Assembly (NCBI GenBank): GCA_022393335.1
Contig: JAJEKB010021182.1
Coordinates: 28,657-92,656, forward strand
Reading direction: 5' to 3'
Length of the DNA: 64,000 bases
Source: Macrotrachela quadricornifera
Taxonomy: Eukaryota; Rotifera; Eurotatoria; Philodinida; Philodinidae
Position 1 is the stretch's first letter. Each line of letters starts with the position of its first letter. The notes beneath the pieces are model-generated. The model was not told where the DNA came from. It did no database searches and saw only the letters and a program-made list of their open reading frames with translations. Position numbers and translations under genes: made by a program. Shown here piece by piece: positions 36,353 to 53,554 of the stretch.

Positions 36353-38703
36353 TTAAATTCGTACCCAAATAATTCCATCTTCAATATGTACAATGAAACC
36401 GGTCGTTTCATCACGATATTGTTGTGGAGAAGGTTTTGTTTTTGTTCCAACAGTTGTTGTTGTTACTTTATTAACCATTGATTTACTTATTGATTTTAAA
36501 TTTTTTGTTTCTTGAATATTATTATCGGTTGTAGTTGATGTTGTATATTTTTCATTTGGAGTTGATAGAGAAGAAATAGATTTATCATTTGTTGATGAAA
36601 GTAAATTAACTAATAAATATCTATATGTATTTATTTCTGACCAAAGACTAACAGCATTTTCTCGTAAATGTACAATAATACAATCTAATTCTGGTAATTC
36701 AGATTGTAATTGTTTATATTCTCTATCTGATACTTCATAACGTTGACGATTTTGTTCGATAATATTATGAAGATCATGTTCAAGTTGTTCTTAAAAAAAT
36801 AATAATAATTAAATAAATTTTTCTTTTAAAATTTCTATTTACCTAATTTATTTTTTAATAATTGATTTTGTTCAATTAATGTTTGATGTTCTTTTTTTAT
36901 TGTATTTAAATCTACATGAACTTCAGATGTTTTAGGTATTGGTTGTTGTTCATCTTGTTTAATAAAATCATTTCGAATTTTATCTAATTTTGTTTTATAT
37001 AATGTTTCTAGTTCAGTTATATGTATTGTATTAAATTCTTGATAATCTTGACTAAAAAAATAAAAAGTTAAAATAGAAAAAAAAGAAAAAAAAAGAAATA
37101 TTAACCGAATTTGTTTGATTATATTATGAAATTCAATTTGATTAAATTCTTTATGAAATTCATAATGAAATTTTTCTAAATATTCTAATTCTTGTTGACG
37201 TCTATGATAATATTCTTGTTCAAATGATAATTGTTCTTTAAGAGTATGTAAATTATTTTCATTTTCCATTCGTTCATATGTTATTGTATCATATTCATTA
37301 GAACATTCAATTAATTTATTCATATATTCATTATAATGTGTTTTATACATCTAAATTTAATGAAAAATAATGTTAGATTAAAAGAAAATTCGAATTATTT
37401 TTAAAATGTAACTAAGACATGGTGTTACAACTTAACAAATCCGATTTTTTTTTTCGAAAGTTCATTTGTTAAAATAAAGAAAAATTAGCGAGTAAAGTAG
37501 ATTTTTCTTCCTTCATTTTGGTACTAAGCTCAACTTTCTGGCGGCCTGAAATCATCATTTTGCAGTTAGTAGATTTTGGTGAAATTAAGAAAATTTTGTA
37601 TTTATATCTCTTGATTTTCAAGTTATGCTGTAATATCGTTTGAAAAAAATTTTCTATAAAATAGATCTAAGGTAGTACTTATCAGAACTGGATGAGATTA
37701 CCTCATGCTGTTCCGTAAAGATTTATATAATGTTACATGGACATACTCTCAAACACAGTTTCATTTATTTCTAATGTTTACATAGTCAGGTTATATACTA
37801 TAGTAATTATCATTGATACTAAAATAATGTTATTTTTTTTTTTCTCACTTGTAAATCTTGTTCTCGTCTTTCATATTGTTGTTTAAGTTGTTCTAATTCA
37901 TGTAAATTAACTTCAAGTTGTTGTTTTAATGAACGAACATGTTCGGATTGTTTTTGATCATGTGTTGTTAATAATTTAATATTATTTTGATAAAATTTAA
38001 TATCATAATCAGCACGCTGTAAACGTATTTGTATTGATATTTGTGCACGTACTTCATCATTAATTTGTTTACGTAAATTATTTAATTGTATTTCACATGG
38101 ATTTTGATATTTTTCAAAAAAATTTTTATTATTATTTATATCAATTTGTTGTTCTTCTGTATGTCCAATATATTTTCTATATGCATTATTAACTTGTTGA
38201 CGTAGATTAGTATTTATATTTACTAAATTTTTTATTTTATTTAAATAATTTTCAAAACGTGAATTAAGTGTATTTAATTCATGTTTTTCACCTTCTTCTT
38301 CAGTTTTATGAAGTTCATCAATATATATTATACTTGAACGTGTATGAAATCCTCCACTACCACGTCCAGTTGTAGTACGAGATAAATGTGAATTTGTTGT
38401 TGGACTATGAAATGTATTAGTATGAGTAGATGATGATGGTGCCACAGGCATAGTTTCATTTAATAAAGCTCGAGAATGATCAGCACTTTTTGCACGTTCA
38501 TTTTTATGATTATTTAAAGAAATTCGTGGCGGAGAAGGTGATCTGCAGGGTGTTGGTGAATGATTTGTTTCATAATAGGTAGTTGCTTTTTTTTGTCGTG
38601 TTGAATGAAATGGTTGAGTACAAAAACCTGTACTTTGATATAAATAGGAACTATTCATTGTTTGTAAATCTCCTTGGGAATTTATTATTGTTCCTCGATG
38701 CAT
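36353..38703 (-). CDS. Intermediate filament protein
   Basis: Four coding exons, 37849-38703, 37106-37350, 36843-37051 and 36353-36789, total 1746 nt, 581 aa. The Ser/Thr/Pro-rich head (1-135) carries SPTPCRSPSPPR-type phosphorylation sites. The coiled-coil rod begins with the helix-initiation motif HELNTLNSRFENYLNKIKNL (141-160), equivalent to the family LNDRFASYLDKVR. It ends with SEINTYRYLLVNLL (about 487-500), equivalent to EIxxYRKLLEGEE. The tail is short (81 aa) and Thr/Ser-rich, with no lamin Ig fold or CaaX box seen, so this is a cytoplasmic IF rather than a lamin. It forms structural 10-nm filaments as coiled-coil dimers. A 57-nt 5'UTR intron (38714-38770) with good GT-AG ends lies just upstream. 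The first coding intron is 498 nt. Confidence 0.88.
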
Positions 38704-40628
38704 TGTTATTTTCCTATTTCAGTAAAAACAAAAGGAATTCTTTATATCTGAAAAAGAATATATTACTCACCTATTGATTGTTGATGAATACGACGAGCAA
38801 AAAAATAAAAAAAAGGGTTTTTTTTTTATCGAGCTTGATACATTCAATCTATGCAAATGAGAAAAACAAAAGTATTATTGGTTAGGATTGTGATTTTCTT
38901 TTCTTAGTCTTTCAAAAAAAAAAAAAGGAGGGGGGGCAAAATATATTTTGTTATCATGTTTTCGAGCTCATTTCATGACGATATGCTATTCATAGAATTT
39001 GAAATAATTCTTTCAAACAAAAAAAAAAAAAGAACAAATGATGAATTCATTTTTATATTTAATCTTCTTTATAAGATCATATTTCGTTGTCTATGATCCT
39101 TCAATTGAGGGACATATATATCCAATATGTAACTATCTAAATGAAAAATTTTAATAATAGAAATAAATAAATATTCATTTGAATATTATCATGAGGATAA
39201 TAAGAAAAAAGATAATTATTCGTTTATTTCTTTTACTCATAGAAAAAAAAAGAAAACTTCTCACATATTTATGTTTATATATATGACTTTTTTTACGCGC
39301 GCATGTACTCTCGTTCTCTCTATTCTTTGTACATATCCATCCTATTTAAAATGCATATATTAAGAGTTTGACGGCAGCAGTGCTAAAGAGTATACATGTA
39401 TGTATAGAGGATACAACAAATTACCGGTTCTTATGTATATATATATATATATAAGAATATATAGATTAAATGAAAAATGTAAATGTAGAGAGAGAGAGAG
39501 AGAAGTATCGACAATGAAAGCAAAGAGAAGAAGAGAGAAAAAAATGAGGTAACCTGAAGGTTGATGACAATCACAATTCTATATACAAAGATTGCCTTGA
39601 TGATTACCAATATATAATAAGTAAAAGAAATTTTTGATAAAATTCATCTGTTATTTTTATTAGATAAAAATGATAATATGTTTATTGTTGTTGTTATTCT
39701 ATATATATATATATATATAAAGAAAAAAAATGATTTTACTTACAGAACTTGAATGTTTCTTGTTCTTTCTTTTATTTCAAGCTTGTTTGAAAATGATTAC
39801 TTACAGTTGATCAAATGTATATGTTCGTTCGGACATCGAACAGGTTGTTGAAAAAGAAATTGTATGATGTAACATCTGGACTTTCTGTTGTCGATCATAA
39901 TCGACTCGCCAAGTCGTTGTTGGGATTAAAACGTTGTTGTTATTCTTGCATAATCAATTGTATCAGATTTCTTCTTTTTTTTTTTTTCTTCTTGTATTCT
40001 TCTCGTTTTCTTTTGTTGCTTTGCAATTGGATACATTTCAATTGATTCTATTCGGGTTTTTATATAATAGATACTTGAATTCAAACAAGATTCTTTATTT
40101 TTAACTAATGAAAATATTGAACATTAAATTCATTTAGCTAACATATTTCAAAATTATTCAATAGTTTTGTTCCTTTTTGACTCCATTTATTGCTTTAACA
40201 ACGATCAATTCTTTTACTTCTTCTATTTGCTATTCGTATCAAATGTTGATATAGAACCATTGTGACGAATGATAATAGGACGAATGCAAATATTGCAATT
40301 ATTATAAGTTCGTAGACAAATGAAAACATCTCATGCGAACATGAGTTTATTATTTCTCGTCATTGATCACTTGAATAAGTCAATAAAAAGAATTTTATAT
40401 ATATATCATCTTAAAAGAATAATTCACCTTTGAAGATTTAATTTCTATTTACTTTAAAATAACAACAACGTCTGTTGAAATAAGATATTAAATGAAATAA
40501 ACATAATTGAAAATTTCCTTTTTTTTTTGTTCAATAACCTTCAATTGAATGTATTATTATTATTTAATCGTCTTTATAAAATTATATATATATTTTTAGA
40601 TAAATTCTTAGTATTTTTTTCTTGTAAC
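38704..40628. other. intergenic region with microsatellites between two divergent genes
   Basis: It contains the 5' leader of the IF gene (with the 57-nt intron) and the EFTUD2 promoter. Simple repeats present: poly-A/G near 38920, (AT)n near 39437 and 39702, (AG)n near 39488. Two GTAAGTAA-type donor-like sites on the minus strand near 39740 and 39800 may belong to alternative 5' exons of the IF gene. No coding gene seen. Confidence 0.45.
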
Positions 40629-45879
<5,251 letters not shown>

Positions 45880-47536
45880 ATGACAAATACAGTTCCAATA
45901 CCAGCGAACTTTATTTGTCCAATAACACATGATATTATGAAAATTCCAGTTCTATTAGTTGAAGATGTAAGTTGATATTTAACAATAGATGTTGTGAAGA
46001 TTTTGAAAGAAAATCTTCATAATTTCTTTTTTCGATCGATTTGAGAAGATAGTATATTGTGAGAAAATTTTTAGAAGTTTAGATGAGCAGATCTTAAGAC
46101 GAAAAATCTGATCGTATTTTGTTTGAAATTGATTTTATGATCTTTTGGAATTCTTTGAATTAACATCAAAGTAGTATATATATTCTTCACAGGAATCATG
46201 CCTTTTTAAATACTCTCTTTTGCGGCTATAATCGATCAAAAACCGCCGAGTTTGGCGGTTTACTCATTTTTCATTACTTTTTCTATAAAATCAACATTAT
46301 CTTCTCTGATAATATTGACAGTATGATATGTTAAATGATACTATAATATTCTGTATTGGTTGACCATCTAATTAATAATTATTTTCATGTCACCATCTTT
46401 AATTAATATTTAAAGCTGTCAATTAATGAAAAATAGCCAGTGTGGTTGATAACTCTTATCTGAAAATTTTCTAAGAGTTAAAAACTATTCGTTCTGCTAG
46501 CAATAAAATTATCCAGATATTTTCTTAGAAATTGATTGTACTAACGCAGAAACCTTTTCAAGTGCTCTCTCCTCCGATTGGAATGATTATCTGAAAAAAA
46601 TCTTCTCGTAAGTTAAATTTTAATATTTTGTTTAAGGGACATTCTTATGAAAAATCTGCATTAGAAGGTTGGTTTCAAAATCATGATACATCTCCATTAA
46701 CAAATGCACAATTAAAAACGAAAACATTTGTTATTAATTATAATCTTAAATCAACAATTGAAGATTTTTGTCAACAACAAAATGAATTAAATACTAAAAC
46801 ATATCTTCGTTCATTTAATCTTCATCGTGGTGCACCACATAATAATGAATGGAAAACTTATCCAAAATTAAAAATAATTATTTCACTTCTTGGTTCAAGA
46901 AATGTTGGAAAAACATGTCTTGCTAATAATATTGAATATGGTCAACCACAAACAAATTATACAAAACCAGTTACAATTGGAGTTGATGTATTCTTTTTTT
47001 ATTTAGATATATTATTTGAAGATAAATATGTTATTATTATTCAAGTTAATGATTGTCCAGGTGATGATAAATTTGAAGCTGTTTCAGATCGTCATTTTCG
47101 AAATTGTCATGGTGCTATATTAATGGTTGATACAACTGATTTAGATACATTTGAACGTCTTCAAGGTTATTGGTATAAACGTTTACAAGAAAAATCTATA
47201 TTTGATCATATTGAAACAGTACTTGCATGTAATAAAATTGATTTACTTGAAAAAAATTATGATTCATTTTATCGTGAACAATTTTTTAAACGAGCTGATA
47301 CATTTGCATCACAATATCAAATGCCAATATTTAATATATCAGCATTACGTGGTGATAATGTACAAGCTATGTTTCATCATTTAATTTTAAGTATTTTACA
47401 AAATCAAATATTAATAAAAAATTTAATAGATACTCAAGAAAAAAATAGACGACAATCACCAATTGAAGTTTCAAAAATTAAAGTAAATGTACCAGCTAAA
47501 ACACGAAAGAAACGTGGAAAATCATCATGTTGTTAA
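45880..47536 (+). CDS. U-box / Rab-like GTPase fusion protein
   Basis: Two exons, 45880-45966 and 46637-47536, across a 670-nt GT-AG intron, give 328 aa. Residues 9-73 are a U-box: FICPITHDIMKIPVLLVEDG across the junction, then HSYEKSALEGWFQNHDTSPL and TIEDF. U-boxes recruit E2 enzymes for ubiquitin transfer. From about residue 107 there is a Ras-superfamily GTPase: P-loop GSRNVGKT (115-122), switch-I Thr in PVTIGVDV, G3 DCPGDD (168-173) in place of Rab DTAGQE, G4 NKID (228-231), G5 near ISALRG. The C-terminus is polybasic and ends SSCC (325-328), a typical Rab double-geranylgeranyl signal. Predicted role: a prenylated, membrane-bound GTPase carrying its own E3 activity. The catalytic Gln of G3 is replaced by Asp, so hydrolysis may be slow. 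The splice joins the U-box in phase 0, and half of the U-box lies in each exon, so the fusion is not a gene-prediction artefact. Confidence 0.85.
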
Positions 47537-48205
47537 TGTTCTATTTGATAATTGTTTTTTTTGTATATATACATATTGGATGTATTTGATATTTTGCCGA
47601 AAATTAAACAGAAATAAAATAAAATACTACAAAATCAAGTTTTATTTAATTGAAAATAAAGATGAATACTTAGGACAATTCAAAAATAATTTTGTATTTT
47701 AGTTAAAAATGATAATTTTGATTATAGAAATAAAAACTCGATATATTTTTAAAAAATGCTGTTAATAAAATTAAATCAAATAATAAATATATACAAAAAA
47801 TTTCACTGAAATAGACTTTTTAAAATTCTTTGATTGAATATAAATTGTTAACTATGTGATAAGCTACAATACATTTTATACTCATTTATTACACACGATA
47901 TATTAATAAATAAAATAGAAAAATTCAATTTATTTTTATGAATTATGAACATTTTCTTATATCTATAAATATAATCATATGATTCTAATATTTATTTGAT
48001 ATCATCTTTTTCTTTTTCTTTTTTTATCTCTCTGATAAATAAATAAAAGATTTGATGTATATGTAAAACACAATTACACTATAACAAGTATATTTATATA
48101 ACATTGTCTTTTTATCTTTTATATAGATGCAACCATATTTTATTTAGTTGTTAACGATAAAAAAAGAAAGAAACTACAAGACAAAACGTAATAAGATAAA
48201 ACAAG
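47537..48205. other. intergenic gap
   Basis: A/T-rich; no gene or repeat identified. It holds the 3' end of the U-box/Rab gene and the promoter of the neprilysin-like gene. Confidence 0.5.
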
Positions 48206-51200
48206 ATGAAATCTGTACCACCAATTGCTGGACTTGAAATAGCTGAAACATCTAAAACTTCTTCTAGACGAATCACTCGTCAACATATTATTATTGGTAG
48301 TTTTATAATCCTTGGTTTACTCTCACTTTCGCTGCTCATTGCTGTTATTGTTGAAGCACGGCATAATCACAAAAATGTCAATGGTTCTGGTAGTACGACT
48401 ACTGGTACTACGATTACTGGTACTACTACTACTACACCTGAAATTATTAATTATGAAACTTGTCTTACACAAGGATGTATATCAGGAGCAGCATATCAAT
48501 TACGTTCTATGGATACAACAGCATCGATAAGTTTATGTGAAGATTTTTATGCATATGCTTGTGGGGAATGGCAACGAAGTCATCCAATTCAGTCATTTGA
48601 TGCTGAAAGAACAATAATTGGTGATATAATTAATCGACGTAACATTGAAATTGAACAATTACTTGATGCACCTATATCTCGTTTAACAGCTACAAGTTGG
48701 GAATATAAAATTAAAGTTTAGTTGAAATTTTTATTATTTTAATTAATATTTTATTTAAAATAATTCTTTAGACTTATTATTCTGAATGTCGAGATGATTA
48801 TGCAAGACAACCTAATAGTGCACAATTTATGTTAGGAATGATAAAAGATCCTGATACAATTGATGGTTGGTTTTTATTAGATAATATTCCAGGTACTAGT
48901 CAAGATACTTTATTAAAAGAACAAAGTGTTTATCAACAAATGTCTCATATTCATGGAGATCTTGGTAAATTAGTACATATTTATATTTAAACTAAATGTA
49001 TTTTTTTTTATTAGGTGTATTAGCTATATTTGGTTTACGTACAAGATTTGATGAAAATGATCCAAGTATAAAACGACTTGAAGTATAGAAAAAAAAATAT
49101 AGTAAAAATTATCAATTATGTATGATTTTTTTCATTAGTTTTATCCAGCTGGTTTATCAATGGAAGTCAATGATTATTTGAATAATGATACTGTATCAGA
49201 ATCAGTAAGTCAACTAATTTAACCCTTACATCTGTAAATATCTTCCTTTTCTCGCAAAAAACAAATACTTCATTTTTTTCGAACTGAATTTTATTTCTTC
49301 CTAACTAAGACTCAATCGAGGTACGTGCTTTATTCTTCTTTAAAAAATACCCTTTTTATACATCAAGACATTGCCTTAAACCGTCTTTTTTCCTCATATA
49401 ATATTGAATATTATATTTTTTTTTAGCGTCGTGTAGCTTACCAATTATATATTGTTGAAGTATTAGGTTTACTTGCTCGAGAAGCAGGTGTAAATGATCC
49501 AAATCTTAGTGATCGAGCATTTCTTGTTGCTAGTGATGTATATACTATTGAAAAATTTTTAGCTGAAGTAAGTGTATTTATATTATAAATTTAAATAATA
49601 TGTATTATTTAATTGTTTAGAGTCTTAAACGTAATCCTACTGATAATAAACCAAGAACAATGACTTTAACAGATATGTCATCAGAATTTTCAGTAAATAT
49701 ATGAAAAAAAGAAAATAATAATTAATATATATAAATTTTTTCTTTGTTAGTTTAATTTTACTGAATTAATTCCACATGAATTAGGTGATTCAAGTGTTAT
49801 TTCAGTATTAACACCTGTTTATGTAACAAATTCAATGTATTTTACAGATGCATTTGAACTTTTAGGAAAAAATAATGAGTAAATATAATTTAAAATTGTT
49901 TTTCTTTTTTTTATAATAATTTATTAATTTAGTCCATTATTTGCACGAATGATTCATAATTATCTTCGTTGGCGTCTTATGTGGACATATATTGAAGATT
50001 TATCGTATAATTATGTTCATGCTCATCGAGTATTTCTTGATGCTTATTATGGTTATGCATTACATACAACAAATGAAGCTTATTGTACACGTGAAGTTAT
50101 TCATCGATTTCCACTTGCTGTTCAACGTTTATATACAATGAATTCAGTAGATAATGCTAATATTGTTTTAACCGTAAAATTTTATTTTTAATATAAATAA
50201 AATTATTTTTTAATATTATTTCTATAGGTTCTAGCTATTTTTAATTCATTAAAAGATGGATTTAAACAATATATGAATGATCATGCAACATGGATGGCTG
50301 ATGATGCAACAAAAAATATTGCAAAAGAAAAAGTCGATGGACTTAAAGCAGCTATTGGTTATGCACAAGTTGCATCAAATGATGCATTACTTGATGATTA
50401 TTATGAAAAAGTATTTAAGAAAAAAATTTTTTTATTTTCTTAAATAAGAAAATAATATACATATATAAATTATATTTTAGTTTGACGTTACTGATGAATC
50501 ACATTTACGTAATGCATATTATTATCATAATTTTCGTCGATGGAGTTTATCAACTTCATTAGCAAATCCAACTATACTTGATCATTGGGATTTATTTGAA
50601 ACACGAACAAGTCGTCTTTTTGATTATATTGCACTTTTTAATCAACTTTTTGTTATTGCTAGTGGTATGCATGAACCACTTGTTAATTCTCAATGGCCAT
50701 GGTATAAATTATATTTATTTGATTTTGTTTTACTTTTTTAATTTTTACATTTTTTCTATAGGCCAATGAATATGGGATCAATAGGTGTTCTACTTGCTCA
50801 AAAACTTTTTGCTAGTATAGATGGTCCTGAAGGTAAAATTATTATAGTATAAAGAATAATATAAAAATCTTAGATTTTCTTGAATAAAATAATGTACGTA
50901 TCTGATGGATAGAATCGGTCGAGACCATGAATTTTTGAACTGAAACTCAAATTTTAGTAGTAAAAGTTTTTAACTTGAGATTCAGATTCGACAGGCTTTA
51001 TGGATAGGTAATTCAAACTTTATGTTTTCAGGATATATACAACTCATGACTTACGAGGGAACATCGTCGTTTTTCCAATGGCTTTTTCAATAAAACCTAC
51101 TGAGTTCTAGATTATCGATTATGCTGATTCAAAATAGGGACTCAAAAAATCCCCGTATGTCTTTATATGATGGTTTCATAGAAAACTAACTTTAAACCAA

Positions 51201-51834
51201 ATTTTTATAAAAGTTTAATGTTGTTTGTTCAAGACTATCCTTGCAAAACAGAAAAAAACTATTAATTTATAGACAATCAGCAAAGTCGATAACCTAGAAC
51301 TCAGTAGATTTAATTGAAAAAGCGATTTGACAGTTGACAAATACTTTATATCTTAAAATGAATTTAGGTCGAACACATTTACCAAATGGAACACGATATG
51401 ATTGGTGGGCATCACCAACAATTACCGCTTATAATAATAGTCGTAATTGTATAACTGATTATTATGTAAATGAATTACAAACTTTAACATATTATATAAA
51501 TAATATTCCAATTCAAATTCGATTGGCTGGTGAACCATTTTCACCAACTACACTTCGACATATTGGTGCACTACGTATTGCATATAATGCTTTAATGAAA
51601 GATAATCCAATGAAAACATTTAAAATGCCTGGAACAAGTCTTACAAGTGAACAAACATTTTTTCTTGCTTATGCTCAAACACAATGTTTTCAAAGAGAAT
51701 CACTTGCACAAATATTACAAACACAATTAGGCGTTTATGATGAAAAAATAGCATTAAATGCTGCTCTTATTCATATGCCTGAATTTACACAAGCATTTCA
51801 ATGTACACCAAGACCAAATAAATGCTTTGATTAA
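48206..51834 (+). CDS. neprilysin-like M13 protein, catalytic site lost
   Basis: Twelve exons: 48206-48715, 48772-48964, 49015-49082, 49139-49204, 49427-49567, 49621-49692, 49751-49878, 49933-50173, 50228-50410, 50481-50701, 50762-50832, 51368-51834, total 2361 nt, 786 aa. Type II membrane topology: a short cytosolic N-terminus, a membrane span at about 27-50, a Thr-rich stalk, then an M13 ectodomain starting CEDFYAYACGEW and ending AFQCTPRPNKCFD. Active M13 enzymes need HExxH plus a downstream Glu in ENIADNGG to bind zinc. Here the first motif is AQKLF (620-624, within GSIGVLLAQKLFASIDG) and the second region reads TLRHIGALRIAY, lacking the Glu. The usual NAFY substrate motif is NQLF. The fold and Cys residues are kept while all catalytic residues are gone, and no frame is broken, so it is a pseudoenzyme under constraint rather than a pseudogene. 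Intron 11 carries a MITE. Confidence 0.9.
51081..51323. mobile_element. MITE with about 48-bp terminal inverted repeats in intron 11 of the neprilysin-like gene
   Basis: The left end GCTTTTTCAATAAAACCTAC continues CTGAGTTCTAGATTATCGA. The complement of the right end reads GCTTTTTCAATTAAATCTAC and CTGAGTTCTAGGTTATCGA, about 90% identical over some 48 bp. The element is about 243 bp with no ORF. It makes this intron 535 nt against about 50-70 nt for its neighbours. Superfamily and target duplication not determined. Confidence 0.75.
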
Positions 51835-53554
51835 TTAAATAAACAAATACAAAAACAAAAATAAATTTTATTACTAACTTCATTTTGTTTAATAAATAAA
51901 TTATTTTATGCTAATGAATGAAATATCTCACCGATCAATTTTATCTTAAATAACAAGATCATGATGAGAATATGTCGTTCACAAGCAGAGAGGATAGAAT
52001 CATACGTTCAAATGTTGACTAAAAGACAAATGATAATTTAAACACAAAAAAAAAGGAAAGCGTCAGATGGACAAATCATTTGATCAGTACAATAATCATT
52101 TTCACTTTGTAAGAATGCAGAAAAAAAAAATCATAGAACACTTGTTACCAGTAGATCAAACGAACATATTTTTTAAATTATCAAATTCTTATTGTATAAA
52201 GAAATAAAATAAGATAATTCATCATTAATATCTTCTTTCAAACTAACTATCGGATGTACCAGATATAATAAGCTTCTCTGTATTTTTTATATTTCTCCTG
52301 TATTATTCCTTTAATTAAAACACTTTTTTTTAATCAAAGAATCGCGTTTGAAAGTCTTTACAAAAGCACACATGGCTAGACCAAAAACCTGTTTTAGATA
52401 TATTTGAAAAAAAAGATAAGACATACAAGCAACTATAAAAGATAAATATGTGATATTTAATAGGTGGTCGCATTTTGCATTTCATATTTGCGTCTCTAAA
52501 TACAATTTATTAAAAAATAAAATATCTCACAAAATGCAGTGTAAAAAGCTTTACAATCCTGTGCAACCGATTTACATCGTTATGAAAATTGATTGTACTG
52601 AATTCGCAGTTATTTTAACTATAAAAAGTGCATAAAAAATATAGATCTTTTCGTGCTGCATTATGTGGCTTATTTTATTTTCTTAATAAAATATATTTAG
52701 ATATTCAAATATGAAATACAATGTCAGGTCCTTTATTATGAAGCATCTCTTATTTACTTTTTACAGTTATTTATATGTTCTTAGATTTTATCTTTTTTTC
52801 AAACGCTATCTTTTAATAGAAAAAAGTGTTTTAATTAAAGAAATAACAGAGGAGAAATATAATATAAAGAGGCTTATCATTTCCGGAACATCAGAGAGAA
52901 ATATGAATTAAGAAGCTCTTATATCAAATATTTTCAAATAAATAGTTAAAAAACATTCTGAAAGTTTTTAGGATACATTTAAACACATTCGTTTTATCAG
53001 TTAAGGATATGTGTAACAAAATCGTATTTTTCGTTGTTAAGAACGTGCTCGACCGTATTATATTAAACATATTTGTAAATAATAAAACCTTGGCTTTTTC
53101 TCTTTCGAGAATATACTCTATATATTTATTCATTTATTATCTAAATAACGTATTTTTAACTGTTCTTTTTTTTTTCTGTATAGGTCACTTGATTATATTG
53201 GATTAAAGTTTATATCGAATAAAATATTTCATCAAGAGCAAATAGAAAAAAAAGAAAGAAAAGGTTAAATATTATAAATCATTAAAAGGCTATACCTGTT
53301 TGTTTATTATAACAAATCATAAACATTTCTATCATGTTTCCTGATGTTCACACCCACAAATACAAAAAATAAAAATCACAAAAGAAAAAAACAACAAGAT
53401 AAAGATTAACTAGATAATATAAATATCAATTTGTGTTCTCTTCGTTTTTCTGTTTAAAAATATTAGAAAGAAAAATGATAAAGCTACATATTAAGATAAT
53501 ACCAGGAAAATAAAATGATTTTTATATTCTTCTAGTTAATAATATATCTTTATC
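51835..53554. other. gene-free stretch between convergent genes
   Basis: 3' flanks of the neprilysin-like gene (plus) and aldolase (minus). Open frames at 52450-52635, 52711-52911 and 53009-53206 are Lys/Phe/Ile-rich and show no family feature. No repeat recognised. Confidence 0.45.

Noticed and set aside
38583..38777. 64-codon plus-strand frame
   Set aside because: It lies antisense within the well-supported first exon and leader of the intermediate-filament gene.
46235..46262. Short GC hairpin (AACCGCC loop GGCGGTT) in the U-box/Rab intron
   Set aside because: A bacterial-terminator-like stem has no such role here, and a 7-bp stem alone is weak evidence.
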